Positions 7,976 to 18,000 of a stretch of DNA of 64,000 nt are shown here, in pieces (the first letter of the stretch is position 1; every line of letters begins with the position of its first letter). Under the pieces are notes generated by a model, which was not told where the DNA came from, ran no database searches, and was given only the letters and a program-made list of their open reading frames with translations. The stretch is from Nocardia amikacinitolerans NBRC 108937 (lineage in GTDB: Bacteria > Actinomycetota > Actinomycetes > Mycobacteriales > Mycobacteriaceae), in assembly GCF_001612615.1 (NCBI RefSeq), contig NZ_BDAU01000010.1, positions 1 to 64,000 on the forward strand. The letters run 5' to 3'. The position numbers were made by a program, and so were the translations under genes.

Positions 7976-8875
7976 TCAGTCGTCCTCGAAATGGCACACC
8001 GCCCAGACGCGATCACGCAACCACCGGTGCGCCGGGTCCGCGTCGAGCCGGACGTGCCACAGCAGCGAGATCGTCACTTCCGGTGCGCGAAACGGCAATT
8101 CGAACGAGCGCAGCCCCTGCCGCAGGTTCGCCGTGTGCCGCTCCGGGACCGTGGCGACGAGGTCGGTGGCCCGCGCGAGCGCGAGCGCCGCGCCGAAGCC
8201 GTCCACGACGGTGACGATGTCGCGGCGGTGGCCGGTCGGTTCCAGCGCCTCGTCGACGAGTCCCGCGGTCAGTCCGCGACGGGAGACGTGCACGTGGCGC
8301 GCCGCGGCGTACCGTGCGGCGGTCACCTTCCCGGTGCCGAGGGGATGCTCGGCGCGGACGACTCCGATGAAGCGGTCGGTGAACAGCGGTTTGCTGAGCA
8401 CGTCCGGCGGCGGGGTGCTCTCGATGACGCCGGTTTCCAGGTCGACGGCGCCCTCGCGCAAGGGGGCGGTGTCCTTCTTCGTCTTTTGAAGGAACCGCAA
8501 GCGCACGCCCGGCGCCGCCTCGGCGACCTCGGCCACCAGCGCGGGGCCGAATCTCTCCACGAACCCATCGCTGGCGCGCAGCGCGAAAGTCCTTTGCAGC
8601 GTGGCCAAATCGAGGCGCTCGACCGGCCGCAACACCGCTTCGGCTTCCCGGACGAGCCCGCTCACACGTTCGCGCAATTCCACGGCGCGGGGAGTGGGCA
8701 CCAGGCCGCGCCCCGCGCGCAACAGCAGCGGGTCCCCGGTCGCACGCCGGAGCCGGGCGAGCGCGCGACTCATCGCGGACGGGCTCAGCGCGAGCCGTTC
8801 ACCCGCCCGCGTGACGCTGCCCTCCTCGAGCAGAACGTCCAGGGTGACGAGCAGGTTCAGGTCGGGACGCGCCAT
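7976..8875 (-). CDS. LysR-family transcriptional regulator
   Basis: 299 aa. The N-terminal winged helix-turn-helix (LNLLVTLDVLLEEGSVTRAG, ERLALSPSAMSRALARLRRA) is followed by a periplasmic-binding-like effector domain from about residue 90 (FALRASDGFVERFGPALVAE). The MARPDLNLLVTLDVLL start and the ALSPSAMSRALARLR helix resemble the NodD/LinR-like LTTR branch. It is divergent from the MFS exporter gene at 8997, the standard layout for a LysR regulator controlling its neighbour; the 121-nt gap would hold the operator. The ligand is unknown. Confidence 0.9.
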   Translation of the reverse strand: MARPDLNLLVTLDVLLEEGSVTRAGERLALSPSAMSRALARLRRATGDPLLLRAGRGLVPTPRAVELRERVSGLVREAEAVLRPVERLDLATLQRTFALRASDGFVERFGPALVAEVAEAAPGVRLRFLQKTKKDTAPLREGAVDLETGVIESTPPPDVLSKPLFTDRFIGVVRAEHPLGTGKVTAARYAAARHVHVSRRGLTAGLVDEALEPTGHRRDIVTVVDGFGAALALARATDLVATVPERHTANLRQGLRSFELPFRAPEVTISLLWHVRLDADPAHRWLRDRVWAVCHFEDD

Positions 8876-8996
8876 GCGAACAGGGTCGCATACCTGGCGT
8901 TCAGTGCACAGTTGCCTTTACTTCTTTGCGTCTTCCGCCAGGTCGGAACGGAACTTACGTTCGAGGAACACCGTCGAAGCCAGGAGGAACACCTTC

Positions 8997-10418
8997 ATGT
9001 CCAGATCAGCAACGCCTCCCGTTGTCCGGCGCGAGCCGGTGGGCCGTCGAGGACAGACCTCGGTGCTCACCGCGCTCTCGCTGTCGATGCTGCTGCCTTC
9101 GCTGAGCATCAGCATCGCCAACGTGGGCCTGCCGTCGATGGCGGTGGCGCTCGACGCGACCTTCCCCGAGGTTCAGTGGATCGTGATCGCCTACCTGCTG
9201 GCCATCACGACGCTGATCGTCGGGGTCGGCCGGCTCGGCGACCTGGTCGGCCGCCGTCGGTTGCTGGTGCTGGGTATCGCGGTGTTCACCGTCGCGACGC
9301 TGCTGTGCGGGCTCGCCCCGAATCTGCCGCTGCTGATCGCCGCGCGGGCGCTGCAAGGGGTCGGCGCGGCGTGCATGATGGCGCTGGCGATGGCCTCGGT
9401 CGGCGCGGTGGTGCCCGCACACCGCACCGGTAGCGCGATGGGGTTGCTCGGCACGATGTCGGCCGTCGGTACGGCGCTCGGACCGTCCCTCGGCGGTGTT
9501 CTGATCGACGTATTCGGCTGGCGTGCAATCTTTTTCGCCGTCGTTCCGGTAGGGCTGCTCGTGCTGGCGCTCACCCTCCGGTTGCCTGCCGACGATGCGG
9601 CCGGAACCTCGGCACGGCGTTTCGACACGCTGGGCACCGTCCTGCTGGCCGTGACGCTGGGGGCTTATGCGCTCGCCGTGACCGCCGGGTCCTTCGGGCT
9701 GCTCTCCCTCGGTCTGCTCGGCGTCGCCGGTGCGGGTCTCGCGCTGTTCGTGGTGACCGAGAGCAAGGTCTCCTTCCCGCTGCTGACCCTCGGCATGTTG
9801 CGCGATCCGGTGCTCGCCGTCGGGCTGACGACGAGCACGCTTGTCTCGGCCGTCATGATGACGACCCTGGTCGTCGGCCCGTTCCACCTGGGCGGTGCGC
9901 TCGGTCTCGGCACCGCCGCGGTGGGGCTCGTGATGTCGGCGGGCCCGGCGGTGTCGGCGCTCACCGGCGTCCCCGCCGGCCGCGCCACCGACCGCTTCGG
10001 GTCGAGAACGATGGTGATCGTCGGCCTCGTCGGCGTCATCGCGGCCGCGCTGACCCTGTCGATGATGCCCGTCGCGGCGGGCGTCCTCGGTTATCTGCTG
10101 CCGTTGGTCGTCTGCACCGCGAGCTACGCGACATTCCAAGCGGCCAACAACACCGCGGTCATGAAAGACGTTGCCGCACAACAGCGCGGCTTGGTATCCG
10201 GGATGCTGAACCTCTCCCGCAACCTCGGCTTGATGACCGGTGCGTCGGTCATGGGCGCGGTCTTCGCGCGCGCCGCGGGGACGCGGGACCTCACCGCGAG
10301 CACACCAGCGGAGATCGCGCGGGGAACGCACTGGACCTTCGCGGTCGCGGCGCTGCTGGTGGGACTCGGCTTGGCGTTGGTCGTGCTGGTGCGGAGCCCA
10401 CGGACTATGTCGCGCTGA
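8997..10418 (+). CDS. DHA2-family MFS drug efflux transporter
   Basis: Membrane exporter of about 473 aa with roughly 14 hydrophobic segments, the DHA2 (EmrB/QacA) pattern. Motif A reads GRLGDLVGRRRLL after the second helix. A motif C-like stretch, GTMSAVGTALGPSLGGVLID, marks a proton antiporter. ATG 8997 has CAGGAGGAAC 8 nt upstream; the frame is open further 5' but has no membrane-protein character there. It is divergent from a LysR regulator and ends 98 nt before a convergent gene. Substrate unknown; export of a small lipophilic compound is the family role. Confidence 0.9.
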   Translation: MSRSATPPVVRREPVGRRGQTSVLTALSLSMLLPSLSISIANVGLPSMAVALDATFPEVQWIVIAYLLAITTLIVGVGRLGDLVGRRRLLVLGIAVFTVATLLCGLAPNLPLLIAARALQGVGAACMMALAMASVGAVVPAHRTGSAMGLLGTMSAVGTALGPSLGGVLIDVFGWRAIFFAVVPVGLLVLALTLRLPADDAAGTSARRFDTLGTVLLAVTLGAYALAVTAGSFGLLSLGLLGVAGAGLALFVVTESKVSFPLLTLGMLRDPVLAVGLTTSTLVSAVMMTTLVVGPFHLGGALGLGTAAVGLVMSAGPAVSALTGVPAGRATDRFGSRTMVIVGLVGVIAAALTLSMMPVAAGVLGYLLPLVVCTASYATFQAANNTAVMKDVAAQQRGLVSGMLNLSRNLGLMTGASVMGAVFARAAGTRDLTASTPAEIARGTHWTFAVAALLVGLGLALVVLVRSPRTMSR

Positions 10419-10469
10419 TTCTTTCGAGCCAACGGGTGCCCCGGATGGATTGGCGACAGCCATTCGGCG

Positions 10470-10492
10470 AGCCGAGGCTTCCGCGCTCGGCT
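10470..10492. terminator. Hairpin between convergent MFS and LysR genes
   Basis: AGCCGAG (10470-10476) and CTCGGCT (10486-10492) form a perfect 7-bp stem with a 9-nt loop, in the 98-nt gap between two convergent genes. There is no T-run on either side. It may be a bidirectional terminator of the GC-rich actinobacterial type. Confidence 0.4.
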
Positions 10493-10516
10493 GACCAACC
10501 GGGCCGTCGAAATCGT

Positions 10517-11392
10517 TCAGGTCGGGATGTCGAGAACCGAGAGGAACGCGGTCGCTGCCGGGGTGCGGGTGGACTTGCCCCAGACAACGTACTCGACGCG
10601 GGCGGGAGCGTCGATGATCTCGAGGGTGACGACGCCGGTGAGCCGTGGCGCGTAGGAGGAGGCGAGCAGGGCGATGCCGAGCCCCTGCTCGACGAGCCGC
10701 GACATCAGCGAGTCCGCGGTGCTCACTTCGAAGGCGACGTCGCGGGCGAGACCGGCAGCCGCGAAGGCTTGGTCGGATTGGGCGCGGCCTGCTGTCCCGG
10801 CCGGAAGGTCCACGAACACTTCGGAAGACAGCCTGCGCAGGTCGACCGCCCGTTCGCCGGCGAGCGGATGGTCCGGCGCGACCACGGCGACGAGCCGGTC
10901 GCGGGCGAGCTCCTGGGCGGCGACACCCCGCGGTCGCGTCGTGGTCGGCAGTCCGAGGAAGGCCACATCGATGGCTCCCCGCTCGACCTGCTCGGTCAGC
11001 TCCTCGCTCGCTCCCACCCGCAGGCTGATGCGCACGTGCGGGTATCGCCCGCGAAATTCGCGGAGCGCCAGGGGGATATCGACCGCGGCGACAGTCGGGA
11101 TCAGTCCCACGGCGAGTCGTCCGCGCACCTCGCCGACGGCGGCGGCGACTTCGGCGGCCGCGCGTTCGGCGGCGTCCAGACACTGGCGCGCGGCAGGGAG
11201 GAACGCGGCGCCTGCCGGTGTCAGCCGCACGCGGCGGCTGGTGCGCTCGAACAGCCGCGCGCCGAGTTCCCGCTCCAGACGCGCGATTTGGTGGCTGAGC
11301 GCGGACTGGACGACAAGGCACCGTTCGGCGGCGCGGGTGAAGCTGCTCGTCTCGGCGACGGCGACCACGTAGCGCATCTGCTGAAGGTCCAT
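10517..11392 (-). CDS. LysR-family transcriptional regulator (divergent from EamA operon)
   Basis: 291 aa. A textbook LysR N-terminus (MDLQQMRYVVAVAETSSFTR, AAERCLVVQSALSHQIARLE, RELGARLFERTSRRVRLTPA) is followed by the effector-binding domain from about residue 90 (GRLAVGLIPTVAAVDIPLAL). It is divergent from the EamA exporter gene. A T-N11-A palindrome at 11399-11413 begins 7 nt from its ATG and is the likely autoregulatory and activation site. The ligand is unknown. Confidence 0.92.
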   Translation of the reverse strand: MDLQQMRYVVAVAETSSFTRAAERCLVVQSALSHQIARLERELGARLFERTSRRVRLTPAGAAFLPAARQCLDAAERAAAEVAAAVGEVRGRLAVGLIPTVAAVDIPLALREFRGRYPHVRISLRVGASEELTEQVERGAIDVAFLGLPTTTRPRGVAAQELARDRLVAVVAPDHPLAGERAVDLRRLSSEVFVDLPAGTAGRAQSDQAFAAAGLARDVAFEVSTADSLMSRLVEQGLGIALLASSYAPRLTGVVTLEIIDAPARVEYVVWGKSTRTPAATAFLSVLDIPT

Positions 11393-11398
11393 GGATCA

Positions 11399-11413
11399 AT
11401 CGTGGATCACGAT
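11399..11413. promoter_or_regulatory. LysR-type T-N11-A box
   Basis: ATCGTGGATCACGAT is a perfect dyad (ATCGTG/CACGAT, 3-nt centre) containing the T-N11-A pattern of LTTR binding sites. It lies between the divergent lysR and eamA genes, within 7 nt of the lysR start and 59 nt from the eamA GTG. Confidence 0.6.
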
Positions 11414-11471
11414 CGATGAAGTGACAAACATGTGTTGGACTCATCAATCGCCGCCGGGCGAGACTGCGAAC

Positions 11472-12383
11472 GTGAAAAGTCCAGCAGTACAGGAGGTTTC
11501 CCTCAGGGGTTCGCCGATTCTCCGGCGCACCGCCCTGACGGCCCTCGCCCCCGCGGCATGGGGCACCACGTACGTCGTCATCACTGAGCTTCTCCCACAA
11601 GGACATCCGTTGTTCGCGGGTCTCCTGCGCGCGTTGCCCGCCGGTCTGATCGCGCTGGCCATCACCCGGACGCTGCCGCGTGGCGCGTGGTGGTGGAAAG
11701 CCGCGGTACTCGGCGTGCTGAACATCGGCCTGCTCACCGCGCTGCTGTTCGTCGCGGCCGAACGGTTGCCGGGCGGCGTCGCCGCCACTTTGGCTGCGGC
11801 CCAGCCGCTCGTCGTCGCCTTACTCGCGGTGGCTGTGCTGCACGAGCGTCCGTCCGTGTGGCGCCTCGCGTGGGGACTGACGGGCGTGGTCGGCGTCAGC
11901 TTGGTGGTGCTCAGTCCGAGCGCGGCACTCGACTTCGCGGGGATCGTGGCGGGCTTGGGGAGCGCGGCCTCGATGGCGTTCGGCCTGACCCTCACCAAGC
12001 GCTGGGGACGCCCCGCCGAAGTCGGCGCCACCGCGTTCGCCGGATGGCAGCTCACCGCGGGTGGCCTCTTCCTGCTCCCTGTCACCCTTCTCGTCGAGGG
12101 CCCGCCTCCCGCGATCGGCCCGACCGCCGCGCTCGGCTATCTCTGGCTTGGTCTGGTCGGCGGTCTGATCGCCTATGTGCTGTGGTTCCGGGGCATCGGC
12201 ACCTTGCCCGTCACCTCGGTCGCGGTTCTGGTCCTGCTGTCGCCGCTCGTCGCCGCGGTGCTCGGCGCGGTCCTGCTCGGCCAGACACTCGGCCCGTTCC
12301 AGCTCGCGGGGTTCGGGCTCGCACTCGCCGCGATCGTCGCGGGACAGCTGCCCGAACCCACAACCGAAAGGACACCCGAATGA
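11472..12383 (+). CDS. EamA/DMT-family exporter
   Basis: Ten-helix drug/metabolite transporter of about 303 aa formed of two EamA repeats. The first starts at ALAPAAWGTTYVVITELLP, a typical DMT opening with a GTTYV motif; the second starts around FAGIVAGLGSAASMAFGLTL. GTG 11472 is used because upstream codons overlap the LysR box. It overlaps the next gene by ATGA and is the first gene of a three-gene operon. The last 34 bases before 12372 recur exactly at 14128-14161. Exported substrate unknown; amino acids or small metabolites are usual for the family. Confidence 0.88.
   Translation: MKSPAVQEVSLRGSPILRRTALTALAPAAWGTTYVVITELLPQGHPLFAGLLRALPAGLIALAITRTLPRGAWWWKAAVLGVLNIGLLTALLFVAAERLPGGVAATLAAAQPLVVALLAVAVLHERPSVWRLAWGLTGVVGVSLVVLSPSAALDFAGIVAGLGSAASMAFGLTLTKRWGRPAEVGATAFAGWQLTAGGLFLLPVTLLVEGPPPAIGPTAALGYLWLGLVGGLIAYVLWFRGIGTLPVTSVAVLVLLSPLVAAVLGAVLLGQTLGPFQLAGFGLALAAIVAGQLPEPTTERTPE
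12338..12371 (+). repeat. Direct repeat copy 1 (3' end of eamA)
   Basis: 34 bases at the end of the EamA gene, encoding approximately AGQLPEPTTER, are repeated identically and in the same orientation at 14128-14161. Flanking bases diverge at once on the right side. Confidence 0.9.
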
Positions 12384-13012
12384 AGATCACCGTCGTCGGA
12401 GCCGCCGGGATGGTCGGCTCGCGCGTCGTCGACGAAGCCGCGCGCCGGGGCCACGACCTGATCGCGGTATTCCGGTCCCGGCGCTCCAGCGCCCTGCGGC
12501 CGGGAGTGATCGCCGTCGAGGGCGACGCGAACGACCCCGACCGCATGAGCGAACTGTTCCTCGGCGCCGACGCGATCATCGCCGCGACCCGTCCCGCCGA
12601 GGGGCAGGAGCACACCGCGGCAAAGACCACGACCGCACTGCTCGACGCGGCCGAGACAGCCGGGACCCGGCTCCTTTTCGTGGGCGGAGCCGCCCCGTTG
12701 CGGCACCCACGGCACCCGGATCGGCTCGTCATCGACAGTCCGGAGTACGTACCGCAGGCGATTCGCGCCATCGCGGCCGCGAGCGTCGCGCAACTGGAAG
12801 CCTGCCGAGCGCACCGGGCCGACTGGGTCTACCTCAGCCCGCCCGCCCTCCTCGAACCCGGGTCTCGCACCGGGAAATACCGGCGCGGCGCCACCACGCT
12901 CGTCGTCGGCGCCGACGGCACCTCCCGGATCTCGGCCGAAGACCTCGCCGTGGCCGTCCTGGACGAGCTCGAGAACCCGGTCGGCAGCGAACATTTCACC
13001 GTCGGCTACTAG
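12380..13012 (+). CDS. NAD(P)-binding Rossmann protein (NmrA/SDR-like)
   Basis: 210 aa with an N-terminal dinucleotide-binding fold: ITVVGAAGMVGSRVVDEAAR (GxxGxxG), an acidic loop after VIAVEGDANDP, and DAIIAATRP. The short C-terminal domain and SAEDLAVAVLDELENP match atypical SDRs of the NmrA/YwnB type, which bind NAD(P)H as reductases or redox sensors. There is no canonical YxxxK. Its ATG overlaps the EamA stop (ATGA), and a secreted beta-propeller gene follows after 28 nt. Function within the operon is unknown. Confidence 0.85.
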   Translation: MKITVVGAAGMVGSRVVDEAARRGHDLIAVFRSRRSSALRPGVIAVEGDANDPDRMSELFLGADAIIAATRPAEGQEHTAAKTTTALLDAAETAGTRLLFVGGAAPLRHPRHPDRLVIDSPEYVPQAIRAIAAASVAQLEACRAHRADWVYLSPPALLEPGSRTGKYRRGATTLVVGADGTSRISAEDLAVAVLDELENPVGSEHFTVGY

Positions 13013-13040
13013 CGAGAATGGCGACGGAGGAAATGGGGCG

Positions 13041-13982
13041 ATGAGGCGAGTCCTCGGTATCTCGATCGCGCTCGCGTGCTTCGGCGTGACAGTGCTGGTA
13101 CCCGCGGACCGGGCGGGCCATGATCCGGCGTTTCCCGTCACGATCAATCTGCCCGCCGGATTCCAGCCGGAGGGCATCGCGATCGGGACGCCGCCGCCGG
13201 TGGCCTACTTCGGTTCCCGCGCAGACGGTTCCCTCTACGCCGCGAGCCTGGTGACCGGCCGGGGCGCCATCCTGAGCCCCGGCCCCGGGACGCCGTCGCT
13301 GGGGCTCGCGGTCGACGACCGCGGTCGGCTGTTCGTCGCAGGCGGCACCGGGGGCGACGTCCGCGTCGTCGACACCCGCACGGGCTCACTGCTGGCCGGC
13401 TACCGGCTCGCGACGCCGCCGGACACGTTCGTCAACGATGTGGTCCTCACGCCCACCGGCGCGTGGTTCACCGACTCGCGCGCGCCCGTGCTCTACCACC
13501 TGCCTGTCGGCGACGACGGCGCGTTGCCGCCGCCCGCCGCCGTGGTGCGCCGACCGCTGACCGGCGACATCGTTCACGTGCCGGGAGCGATCAACGCCAA
13601 CGGCATCGTGCCCACCCCGGACGGCACGGGGTTGATCATCGTGCAGTCGGCGACCGGCAAGCTCTTCCGCGTCGACCCGGCGACCGGCGCGACCCGGCAG
13701 ATCGATCTCGGCGGCGAAGCGGTGCCGAACGGTGACGGACTTCTGCTGCACGGCAGCACATTGGTGGTCGTGCAGAACCGGCTCCACACCATCGCTGTCG
13801 TCGCCCTGGACCCCGCGGGCGCGACGGGCACCGTCGAGCGGCGCGTCACCGACCGCCGTTTGGACGTACCCACCACCGTCGCGGCGTACGGCGGGCGCCT
13901 CTACCTGCCGAACGCCCGCTTCACGACACCGCCTTCCCCTGCCACGCCCTACAGCGCCGTCGCCGTCGAACTACCCCGATGA
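13041..13982 (+). CDS. Secreted SMP-30/NHL-type beta-propeller protein
   Basis: 313 aa with an N-terminal signal-like segment (MRRVLGISIALACFGVTVLV) and then repeated beta-propeller blades: GFQPEGIAIGTPPPVAYFGS, LGLAVDDRGRLFVAGG, NDVVLTPTGAWFTDS, ANGIVPTPDGTGLIIVQS and NGDGLLLHGSTLVVVQN. The acidic and asparagine positions in these strands match SMP-30/gluconolactonase folds; similar actinobacterial proteins are often labelled superoxide dismutase without basis. It is the last gene of the eamA operon. Part of its sequence (13462-13500) is found again in degenerate form at 40379-40417, beyond the NRPS. Activity unknown; extracytoplasmic location inferred. Confidence 0.82.
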   Translation: MRRVLGISIALACFGVTVLVPADRAGHDPAFPVTINLPAGFQPEGIAIGTPPPVAYFGSRADGSLYAASLVTGRGAILSPGPGTPSLGLAVDDRGRLFVAGGTGGDVRVVDTRTGSLLAGYRLATPPDTFVNDVVLTPTGAWFTDSRAPVLYHLPVGDDGALPPPAAVVRRPLTGDIVHVPGAINANGIVPTPDGTGLIIVQSATGKLFRVDPATGATRQIDLGGEAVPNGDGLLLHGSTLVVVQNRLHTIAVVALDPAGATGTVERRVTDRRLDVPTTVAAYGGRLYLPNARFTTPPSPATPYSAVAVELPR

Positions 13983-14217
13983 GCGCCCAGGTTGTTCGAA
14001 TATGCTGATGGACGCACGAATTCGACACCGAATAGATCGGCCATACGCGTCCGTCGCCGACGACATCCCACTCGAAGCCGGGGAAGTTCCTCGAGTAGTG
14101 GCGTGGCTCAACGTCTTCCGCGAGCGCCGCGGGACAGCTGCCCGAACCCACAACCGAAAGGCGACCCCCCGGCCGATCTCGGCTGGACCGACACCCGACG
14201 GCCTGACGCGAGCCGCG
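13983..14217. other. Intergenic segment with remnant sequence
   Basis: No credible gene. It holds the 34-bp eamA copy at 14128-14161. Just before it, at about 14000-14130, is a short plus-strand stretch that reads like protein (RHRIDRPYASVADDIPLEAG) but has no start context or homologue I can name. It looks like a junction scar between the eamA operon and the NRPS block. Confidence 0.5.
14128..14161 (+). repeat. Direct repeat copy 2 (eamA 3'-end remnant)
   Basis: Exact 34-bp copy of 12338-12371, in the same orientation, outside any gene, 57 nt from the 3' end of the FkbM gene. It is too long to be chance and is consistent with a truncated duplicate of the eamA gene. Confidence 0.9.
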
Positions 14218-15009
14218 TCAGTCGGCGCGCGGCCTGGTCGCGAATACCTCGAATATTTCGGTTCCGATCAACCGTGGGTCCTGCTGGACTTGCACCGACA
14301 TGCCGTACTGGTCGAACAGTTCGCGGACTTCTCGCACGCGGTTCTCGATGTCGTGGATCTCGGCGACCACGGCATGAATACGTCGCCAGTCCGTGTCGGT
14401 GATGCCGCGCAAGACATCCAACTCCGCGCGCTCGACATCGACTTTGAGCAGGCCGATCTCCCGGTCGCGGCAGTGTTCGCCGAGTATGGCCGAGACGGTG
14501 GTGACCTCGACCTCCAACGGCACGCCCTCGTGCAGCCCCTTGGTGATGAGCGCGATGGCCTTGTCGTCCAGGCCACAGTTGCGCAAATAGATCCGGGTGG
14601 CTTGGTCGTCCGCCTCGCGGTCGGCGAAGAAGCCGGAGTTCGCCGAAGCGCGCGGGTACCAGGTGAACGCCCGCGTACCCGGGGTGGCGCCGACCGCCGA
14701 CTCCAGGGGGATCCCGGCCGGGACATGCGCTGCGATGTTGCGTTCGAGGCAGCGATAGGTCATCGGCACGGGCTCGACGGCGACGACCTGGACGCCGGGG
14801 CAGACGTCGGCGAACATCATCGCGGTCAGGCCGATATTCGCGCCGATGTCCACGGCGATATCGCCGGGTCGAAGGCGTTCGGCTGCCCGCCGGTAGAACC
14901 CGCGTGCCGACGTCGTCTCGCCCCACAACATGTGGGCCTCGGCCGGACTGGTGCAGGTCACCGTTCTGCCGTCGTCGAGCCGCAGTTGCTGCAAAGGTGT
15001 GGTCAGCAT
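14218..15009 (-). CDS. FkbM-family SAM-dependent methyltransferase
   Basis: 263 aa. The SAM site is clear: [20 protein letters not shown] (motif I), [19 protein letters not shown] (acidic loop), and later [16 protein letters not shown], the FkbM signature equivalent to KIDVEGxE. ATG 15009 overlaps the NRPS stop by 7 nt, so the two genes are translationally coupled and the enzyme most likely O-methylates the peptide product or its acyl part. The frame is open upstream, but only as NRPS antisense-frame sequence. The position of methylation cannot be read. FkbM enzymes usually methylate hydroxyl groups. Confidence 0.9.
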   Translation of the reverse strand: MLTTPLQQLRLDDGRTVTCTSPAEAHMLWGETTSARGFYRRAAERLRPGDIAVDIGANIGLTAMMFADVCPGVQVVAVEPVPMTYRCLERNIAAHVPAGIPLESAVGATPGTRAFTWYPRASANSGFFADREADDQATRIYLRNCGLDDKAIALITKGLHEGVPLEVEVTTVSAILGEHCRDREIGLLKVDVERAELDVLRGITDTDWRRIHAVVAEIHDIENRVREVRELFDQYGMSVQVQQDPRLIGTEIFEVFATRPRAD

Positions 15010-18000
15010 CGTTCCATGAACCTCTCCAGGACGGGGCCGATGAGGGCCAGGGCATGCGGATGGCTCAGCTCGAGGTGGCGGGCGTCGACGACGACGTTGT
15101 GCACCTCTCCGCTGACGTAGGGCCGCCACGTGTGGACGAGCCCGTCGTGGTCAGGATGGTCTTTCCCGGCGGTGAAGAACACCAGGTCGCCGTCGAACAC
15201 GTCCGGCCGGTGCGCGGCGGAGATCTGGCTCGCGGTCCGGAAGCTCTCCATCACCCGATCGGTCTGCTCGGCGCTGAACAGGCCGGTCGCGACTATCTGT
15301 TCGCGGATGATGCTCCACGCCTGTTCATGGCTGCTCGCCAGCACGTCGTCGTCGAGGCCGAACAGCTCTCGCCAGCCACCGAGCAGATCGCCCATCAGCT
15401 GTCCCGGTGCCTGTCCGTCGGTCGGCGGCGCCGAGTGCCGCGGCGCGTCGGCCGCGCAGTCGAGCAGGGCCAGTAGGCCGACCGAGTCGCCGTCGCGCTG
15501 CAAGCGGACCGCCATGGCGTGCGCGATCTGCCCACCCAACGACCAGCCGAGCAGGTGGTACGGACCCGTCGGTTGCACGCGGCGAATCTCGGCCACATAC
15601 CGGTCGGCCAATTCCACGACCGACCGCGCGTCCGGCTCGCCGGATACGACGTGGGGATCCTGCAACCCGAACACCGGGCGATCCGGATGCAGATGTTCGA
15701 CGAGGCCGCCGTAGAACCATGCAAGACCGCCCGCCGGGTGCACGGCGAAGACCGCCGGTCCCGCTCCGCCGCCACGCAGCGCGAGCAGCACCTGCTGCCC
15801 GGAGTCGCCGTCCGCGTCGTCGGCTCGGCGCGCCAAGGCTTTCGGCGTGGCATCCTCGAACATCCAGGGCAACTCGATGGTCACCCCGCGAGCACTCGAC
15901 TCGGCCACCGCCATCGTGGCCAGCAGCGAATTGCCGCCCAAATCGAAGAACCCGTCGGTCACCCCGACCCGAGGCGTCCCGAGGACCTGCGCGTACACCT
16001 CGGTGAGCACCTTCTCGGTGTGCGTGCGCGGCGCGACGTACCGCTGGGCCGATCCCTCGAAGTCGGGCGCGGGCAACGCTTTCCGATCCAGCTTGCCGTT
16101 GACCGTCAGTGGCAGATCGGGCAGGACCATGATCACCGACGGCACCATGTAACTGGTCAGCACTTCGGCGGCGCCCGCGCGGACCTGCCCCGGATCGGGC
16201 CGCTGCCCGTCGCTTCCGACGACGTAGCCGACCAGCTGGTCCACTTCGCGCTCGTGGCGGTGCACCGCCACGGCGGCCCGCGACACCGCCGGATGGCGCA
16301 GGAGTGCCGACTCCACCTCGCCCAGTTCGATCCGGTACCCGCGCAACTGCACCTGCGCGTCGGTCCGGCCGAGGTAGGTCAATTCGAGTCCTTCGGTGGT
16401 CTCGTGCCAGCGCCCGACATCGCCGGTGCGGTACAACCGGCCGCCGTGTGTATCGAAGGGATTCGCCACGAAGCGGCTCGCCGTCGATGCGGGCGCTCGC
16501 AGGTAACCGCGCGCGAGTTGCCCTCCGGCAACATAGATTTCGCCACGGACGCCGACCGGCACCGGTTGCAGCCGGTCGTCGAGCACATACACCCGCAGGC
16601 CAGGCAGCGGCGTGCCGATCCCCGCGGCGTCCGGGCCGTCGACCTCGGCGAAGGTCACGTGCACGGTCGTCTCGGTGATCCCGTACATGTTGATCAGTCG
16701 CGGCGATCCGGGCCGGTGTGCGGCGAACCACTCGGTCAACCGCGCCGGATCCAATGCCTCGCCACCGAAGACGACATAGCGCAACGCGAGATCGCCGCAG
16801 CCGCTAACGGATTCGCGGTAGCGACGCTCGGCGTCGACGAATCCGTAGAACGCCGACGGTGTTTGGCTCAACACCGTGACGCGCTCCCGCGCCACCAGTT
16901 GCACGAACGCCTCCGGCGACCGTGACGTGGCGTAGTCGACGACGACAACGCGGCCGCCGCTCAGCAGCGCGCCCCACATCTCCCACGCCGCGAAATCGAA
17001 GGCGTAGGAGTGGAACAGCGTCCACACGTCGTCGGAGCGCAGGTCGAATCGCTCGGCGGCGTGGGTGAACAGGGTGACAGCTTCGCGATGGCTGACGGCC
17101 ACCCCCTTCGGCGTACCGGTCGATCCGGAGGTGTAGATCACGTAGGCGACGTTGTCCGGCCGCGCTGCCGCGGGTAGCGGTCGGTCCGCGACCAGGTCTC
17201 GGGTCTCTTCGACCAGGATCGTCGGTGCCGCGTATTCCGGTATGTCCCTCGCAGACTCGGCCGAAGTCAATATCGCGGCCGGACGCGCGTCATCGAGGAT
17301 GAACCGCAAACGCTGTGGTGGATTGGCCGTATCCAGCGGCAGGTATCCCGCTCCCGCGCGCACCACCGCGAGCAGCCCGACGACCAGATCGAGGGAGCGC
17401 GGCAATGCCACCGCCACCAGGGTTTCCGGGCCTACACCGTGCTCGGCGAGCCGAATCGCGAGCCGAGTCGCGCGCCGATCCAACTCCGCATAGCTCATCT
17501 GCGACACGCCGTCGGTGGCCGCGATCGCATCCGGCTGGGCCGAGACCTTGGCGGTGAACAGCTCGGCCAGAGTCACTTCCGCGACCGGGCCGCCGTCGAC
17601 TCCGGAGGCCGCGAGCACTTCGCGGCGCTGGTCGGGGTCGACGATGTCGATATCGCCCACCGCCACAGCCGGATTCGTGGTCGCCTGCTCGAGGATTCGG
17701 CGGAACGCGCGCGCGAAACGAGACATCGTCTGCTCGACGAACAGATCGGCGGCGAAGGTCAAGCGGCAGGCCATGCCGCTCGGTGCGCCCCCGGCGTCGA
17801 ACTGTTCGACGAGTTTCACGTTCAGATCCGCGCGGGCCTGGTCGAAGCCCGCTTCGATCGGCTCGACCGTGAGCCCCGCCAGTTCCAACGCGGCCGCGCT
17901 GAGATCCTGGACGTCGAGGGTCACCTGATACAGCGGCATGTGCGCGGTCGACCTTCGCGGATTCAACACGTCCACGACCTGCTCGAACGGCACGTCGGCG

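Noticed and set aside
9006..11606. Minus-strand open frame of about 866 codons
   Set aside because: Runs antisense through the MFS gene and out of frame through the LysR gene; arginine- and glutamine-rich with no domains.
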